Assembly (NCBI GenBank): GCA_021405325.1
Contig: QWII01000092.1
Span: 1 to 41,252 of the forward strand
Direction of reading: 5' to 3'
DNA: 41,252 nucleotides
From: Caldilinea sp. CFX5
Lineage (GTDB): Bacteria; Chloroflexota; Anaerolineae; Caldilineales; Caldilineaceae
Below the pieces are notes generated by a model. It saw only the letters and a program-made list of their open reading frames with translations. It was not told the DNA's origin and ran no database searches. Positions 38,461-41,252 of the stretch are shown here, piece by piece (positions within the stretch are counted from its first letter, which is position 1; each line of letters starts with the position of its first letter). Position numbers and translations under genes: made by a program.

Positions 38461-38525
38461 GAGAGACTAAGAGACTAAGAGATTGAGAGATTCGACAAGG
38501 GTAATCTCTTACTCTCTCAATCTCC
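38461..38525. repeat. GAGACTAA octamer tandem repeat with complement
   Basis: GAGAGACTAAGAGACTAAGA then GATTGAGAGA is followed by AATCTCTTACTCTCTCAATC and TC. Period 8 on the purine side. It lies upstream of the cupin gene and before the RidA gene, between two divergent genes. The gap 38406-38737 also holds the hairpin at 38650-38690; no gene is seen there. Confidence 0.7.
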
Positions 38526-38649
38526 CCAAATTCTGCTTCCTCTCAGTATACCACGGTAAGCCCAAAGCATCCTGCTCTGCACTTTGCTCCCGACGCACTT
38601 TCGAGTATGATTGCTACTTTGGCTTGACCAATTTTCGGTAGAACGCCCG

Positions 38650-38690
38650 GCGCCGCTCGCAGCCGGTCACGGACCGGCTGTGAGCGGCGC
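38650..38690. repeat. Hairpin of the CCGGTCCGTGACCGG family, copy 3 (shortened)
   Basis: Arms 38650-38668 and 38672-38690 pair over 19 bases with one G-U. Compared with copies 1 and 2, the inner GTGACCGGCG half and its partner are missing. Deletion between the two inner GCCGGTC direct repeats of a full-length copy would give exactly this form. Confidence 0.8.
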
Positions 38691-38737
38691 GGCCTACTGA
38701 TTTTGAGAAGTTGAGAAGTTGTCCAGGAGGCGTGCTC

Positions 38738-39154
38738 ATGAACCAGGAACAACCCGCGCTCGCCGGCAAAAGCACTGTCAGCAGCGGCACGGTGTGGGAA
38801 GCGCTGGCCGGCTATAGTCGCGCTGTGCGCTATGGCGATCATATTTACGTCTCCGGCACCACCGCCACCGATTCGGATGGACAGGTTGTCGGTGTTGGCG
38901 ACCCGGCGGCGCAGACCCGCTACATCATCACCAAAATCGCGCGCGCCCTGGCACAACTGGGCGGCAGCCTGACCGATGTCGTGCGCACCCGTATCTATGT
39001 GCGCAAGGTTGACGACTGGGAGCCGGTCGCCCGTGTGCATGGCGAATTCTTTGCCCAGATCCGCCCCGCCAACACCTTGGTGCAAGCCCAGCTTGTCGGC
39101 GACGACTATCTGGTCGAGATGGAGGCGGAAGCGGTGGTCGGGGCAGGCAAGTAG
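38738..39154 (+). CDS. RidA (YjgF/UK114) family protein
   Basis: A 138-residue trimeric enamine/imine deaminase of the RidA group. RAVRYGDHIYVSGTTATDSD is the conserved first strand block, and DVVRTRIYVRKVDDWEPV holds the key Arg; LVQAQLVGDDYLVEMEAEA closes the fold. RidA hydrolyses reactive enamines such as 2-aminoacrylate. AGGAGG lies 7 bases before the ATG at 38738; a longer frame to 38711 is less likely. It heads a two-gene run with the luciferase-like oxidoreductase. Confidence 0.87.
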   Translation: MNQEQPALAGKSTVSSGTVWEALAGYSRAVRYGDHIYVSGTTATDSDGQVVGVGDPAAQTRYIITKIARALAQLGGSLTDVVRTRIYVRKVDDWEPVARVHGEFFAQIRPANTLVQAQLVGDDYLVEMEAEAVVGAGK

Positions 39155-39164
39155 GGAGATCGAA

Positions 39165-39195
39165 GGACAAGAAGACAAGAAGACAAGAAGATAGA
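39165..39195. repeat. AGACAAGA octamer tandem repeat
   Basis: About three and a half units of AGACAAGA between the RidA stop and the next start codon. Its end (GAAGGTGGGGG) seems to act as the ribosome site of the luciferase-like gene at 39205. No complementary pyrimidine half is present here. Confidence 0.75.
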
Positions 39196-39204
39196 AGGTG
39201 GGGG

Positions 39205-40200
39205 ATGCGCTTTAGTTTGCGGTTGAATAATGATCTGCCGGTGCGCGACTATGTGACGCTGGCGCAGGCGGCGGAGGCGGTGGGTTTTGACCAATTTTGG
39301 GTGAGTAATGATCTCTTTCTGCGCAGCGACCTAGTGATCCTGACGGCGGTGGCGCAGGCGACGCAACGCATCGAGATCGGGACGGGGATTCTGAACCCGT
39401 ATACCATTCACCCGGCGGAAATGGCGATGCTGGCGGCGACGTTGGATGAGTTAAGCGGCAACCGCTTTAACCTGGGTATTGCCGCCGGCGCCGGTGAATT
39501 TCTCAAATGGGTTGGCATTGAACAGCGTCACCCGCTGGCCGCAACCCGCGAAACCATTCTGGCGGTGCGCCGGCTGCTCCAGGGCGAACGCGTGGCCTTT
39601 GACGGGCAATTCCTCCAGTGGCAGGAAGAAGCCTATCTTCGTTTCCCGGCGCCCCGTGTTACGCCGATCTATGTCGGCGCAATGGGGCCAAAGATGTTGA
39701 CCCTTGCCGGCGCCCAGGCTGATGGCGTCCTGCCGTTGCTCTTTCCGCCGGAACATTACTTTGCTGTGCAGCCCTATATCGCCACCGGCGTCGCCGACCG
39801 ACCGGCTGCGCTGCCCCCGCTCGATTTTGCCGCCTGTATCTGGGTTTCCCTGGCCGAAGATCGCGCAGCGGCACGACATGTGTTGGCCCACAAAATCGCC
39901 TACTACGGTCACGCCCTCGGTCCCCTCATCCTGGAGCGGCTAGGGTTGACCCAGGCGGACTTCCGCCCCATCGAACAAGCCATGATGGTCGAACGGGATG
40001 AAGCCAAAGCCATTGCCCTGGTCGATGACCGCATGTTACGTATTGGCGTTGTCGGCTCCCCCCGTGACGTGATCGACCGGCTGGAACCGCTAGTGGCCGC
40101 CGGCGCCACCCACCTCAGTTTCGGCCCTCCTCTCGGCCCCGACCCGCTGACCGCAATCCGGTTGCTTGGGCCGGTGATCGACCATTTCCGCCGCGCCTGA
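39205..40200 (+). CDS. LLM-class (luciferase-like) flavin/F420-dependent oxidoreductase
   Basis: A 331-residue TIM-barrel enzyme. AEAVGFDQFWVSNDLFLRSD, ATQRIEIGTGILNPYTIHPA and LDELSGNRFNLGIAAGAGEF match the F420-dependent branch (Mer-like) of the luciferase superfamily; VTPIYVGAMGPKMLTLAGAQADGV is the second flavin-binding block. The cofactor may be F420 or FMN. The substrate is unknown. The start is 50 bases after RidA, with the purine repeat in between providing an AAGG. It converges with the M23 peptidase. Confidence 0.85.
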   Translation: MRFSLRLNNDLPVRDYVTLAQAAEAVGFDQFWVSNDLFLRSDLVILTAVAQATQRIEIGTGILNPYTIHPAEMAMLAATLDELSGNRFNLGIAAGAGEFLKWVGIEQRHPLAATRETILAVRRLLQGERVAFDGQFLQWQEEAYLRFPAPRVTPIYVGAMGPKMLTLAGAQADGVLPLLFPPEHYFAVQPYIATGVADRPAALPPLDFAACIWVSLAEDRAAARHVLAHKIAYYGHALGPLILERLGLTQADFRPIEQAMMVERDEAKAIALVDDRMLRIGVVGSPRDVIDRLEPLVAAGATHLSFGPPLGPDPLTAIRLLGPVIDHFRRA

Positions 40201-40203
40201 GCG

Positions 40204-40287
40204 AAGACAAGAAGACAAGAAGAAGGGAAGAGGGGGAGACACGAGACACGAGATTGTTGATTTCTTTCTTGTCTTCCTGTCTTCCTG
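40204..40287. terminator. Purine/pyrimidine octamer hairpin between convergent genes
   Basis: AAGACAAGAAGACAAGAAG (period 8) followed by GACACGAGACACGAGA, then TTTCTTTCTTGTCTTCCTGT and CTTCCTGTC, which is complementary to the left side. It fills the whole space between the convergent stops at 40200 and 40288, as at 22131-22224. A bidirectional terminator role is inferred. Confidence 0.5.
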
Positions 40288-41031
40288 TCATTCCCCCGCA
40301 CACACCCAAATCCCCTCCGCCGTCCGCGTTAAGCCAAGGAAGGGGATGGGGTCGTAAGTGTTGGTGATCTCGCGTTCGTCGGCGTAGCTGCTGTCGGCGT
40401 CGGTTTTGACGACGGAGAAGTGGAGATGGAGGCCGGTGAATTGCCATTGGCTGCCGGCCCAATTGCCCTGGTAGCCCAAGAGGGTGCCGGCTTTGACAAA
40501 AACTTCGTGCGTGCCGGGAGGAAAGGCCGGCGCAACAAAGGATTGGCTGCCGTCGCGCGACGCCATGTGGGTGTAGTAGGTCCAAATTTGTTCACCGGCG
40601 GTGAGACCGGCGGCCGGCACGGCGGGAAGATCGGGGTGGCGCAGGATGACGGTGCTTTTCCAATTGGTTTCACGCGTCAAATAGCCATCGTAGGCCGCGA
40701 CAACCGGCGTGACATTGACGGCGCCGTCCGGGCTGAAGATGTCCAATCCTGAATGGCGATGGCCCGGACGAAAGCTGTCGTCCCAGCCAAAGCCAACATA
40801 GCCATTAGTCGGGATCAGCATCAAGGCGTTGCCGCAGCGCTCCCCGGCTTTGACTGCCCAGTGGGCATAGGCGGCGGGATCGTTAAACCAGGCGCGCAGG
40901 CGGAGTAACTGGGGCGTGGCGGCCGGTCGCCAGTAGCGGAAGAGTAAAAGCGCCAGTGCGAGAAGGAGTAGAATGCTTAGTAACGTCAGCGAACGGCGCA
41001 CCCATTGTCTATTTAAGCTATATCGTAACAA
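40288..41031 (-). CDS. M23-family metallopeptidase (LytM-like), membrane-anchored
   Basis: A 247-residue protein. Residues 14-31 (SLTLLSILLLLALALLLF) form a single N-terminal membrane anchor; the rest would be outside. The zinc site and catalytic residues are seen: HRHSGLDIFSPDG (His93, Asp97), YYTHMASRD (His155) and GLHLHFSVV (His202, His204). This is the complete H-x(3)-D, H and HxH set of LytM-type endopeptidases that cut cell-wall peptides or act as envelope regulators. It is a single gene; the rest of the window (41032-41252) shows no gene. Confidence 0.87.
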   Translation of the reverse strand: MLRYSLNRQWVRRSLTLLSILLLLALALLLFRYWRPAATPQLLRLRAWFNDPAAYAHWAVKAGERCGNALMLIPTNGYVGFGWDDSFRPGHRHSGLDIFSPDGAVNVTPVVAAYDGYLTRETNWKSTVILRHPDLPAVPAAGLTAGEQIWTYYTHMASRDGSQSFVAPAFPPGTHEVFVKAGTLLGYQGNWAGSQWQFTGLHLHFSVVKTDADSSYADEREITNTYDPIPFLGLTRTAEGIWVCAGE

Positions 41032-41182
41032 GATCGATTCTCAAATTTCTGTGTGACTGGGAATTATGCAAACTAGTGGAGATTGTAACATAAGAGTGTG
41101 CTCGCTAGAAGGTTCGCTGTGCGCGAGGGTGCATTTCACTTTTTGGGCAGTTGATGAAGGTTACGGAAATAAATCGGTGATC

Positions 41183-41200
41183 CTCGTAGGCGCCTACGAG
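41183..41200. promoter_or_regulatory. 18-base perfect palindrome CTCGTAGGCGCCTACGAG
   Basis: It lies 152 bases upstream of the M23 gene start, in a stretch with no gene. The central TAGGCGCCTA is shared with the palindrome at 35837-35854. The flanks (GGTGATC and GATAATTACC) extend the symmetry loosely. It could be an operator of a gene beyond the window edge. Confidence 0.4.
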
Positions 41201-41252
41201 ATAATTACCGAAATAATAAAAGCGGCGCTGTTTCTGATACGCGTTCCGCTAT

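Noticed and set aside
38543..39178. Minus-strand open frame of 211 codons opposite the RidA gene
   Set aside because: RidA on the plus strand has a good ribosome site and family motifs; the minus frame has none and runs through the hairpin repeat.

Overview
The window looks like the chromosome of a mesophilic member of the Chloroflexota, most like the Anaerolineae/Caldilineae. This is inferred from gene content and style, not from a marker gene. It has moderately high GC, compact operons, six Gfo/Idh/MocA oxidoreductases, phytanoyl-CoA-dioxygenase-like enzymes, several amidohydrolases, many short inverted-repeat families between genes, and no rRNA, tRNA, phage or insertion-sequence gene. I found no CRISPR array.

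Layout. 1-9.8 kb (minus strand): mannonate dehydratase, then a MacAB/LolCDE-like export system (two-domain ATPase, FtsX-type permease, membrane-fusion lipoprotein). The ATPase is split from its partners by a 2.6-kb block holding two toxin-antitoxin pairs (MazEF-like and YefM/RelE-like) around an oxidoreductase. 9.8-13.6 kb: tight four-gene operon (two amidohydrolases, an unknown 126-aa protein, an FAH-family enzyme). 13.8-17.1 kb: a third amidohydrolase, an alpha/beta hydrolase and a glycosyltransferase. 17.4-23.3 kb: four-gene oxidoreductase/VOC operon, a repeat-filled gap, a dioxygenase and another oxidoreductase. 23.6-26.8 kb (plus strand): DinB-fold protein and a KefG-KefB-like K+ efflux pair. 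26.9-29.5 kb: large polytopic membrane protein. 29.6-34.6 kb (plus strand): DoxX remnant, TlpA-like thioredoxin lipoprotein, then a sulfur operon (rhodanese, YeeE/TsuA thiosulfate transporter, TusA, lipoprotein rhodanese). 34.8-41.0 kb: oxidoreductase, Rsm22-like methyltransferase, dioxygenase, cupin, RidA, luciferase-like oxidoreductase and an M23 peptidase.

The most interesting signal is the leader of the sulfur operon. A consensus-like promoter places the predicted +1 on the ATG of a 36-codon ORF with a Cys-Cys-Cys-Thr-Cys run. A long stem-loop starts five bases after the last Cys codon, an intrinsic terminator follows, and then the thiosulfate-uptake and sulfur-relay genes. This has the same parts as the leaderless polycysteine attenuators known from mycobacteria, here in what seems to be a different phylum. 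Other points of note are an Rsm22-family protein without its usual cysteine ligands, an AbrB-like segment inside a tandem ABC ATPase, a three-site TGTACA operator with exact 12-bp spacing, and several families of palindromic intergenic repeats, one of which supplies the stop codon of mannonate dehydratase.

All functions are read from motifs by eye; no alignment or structure prediction was run.
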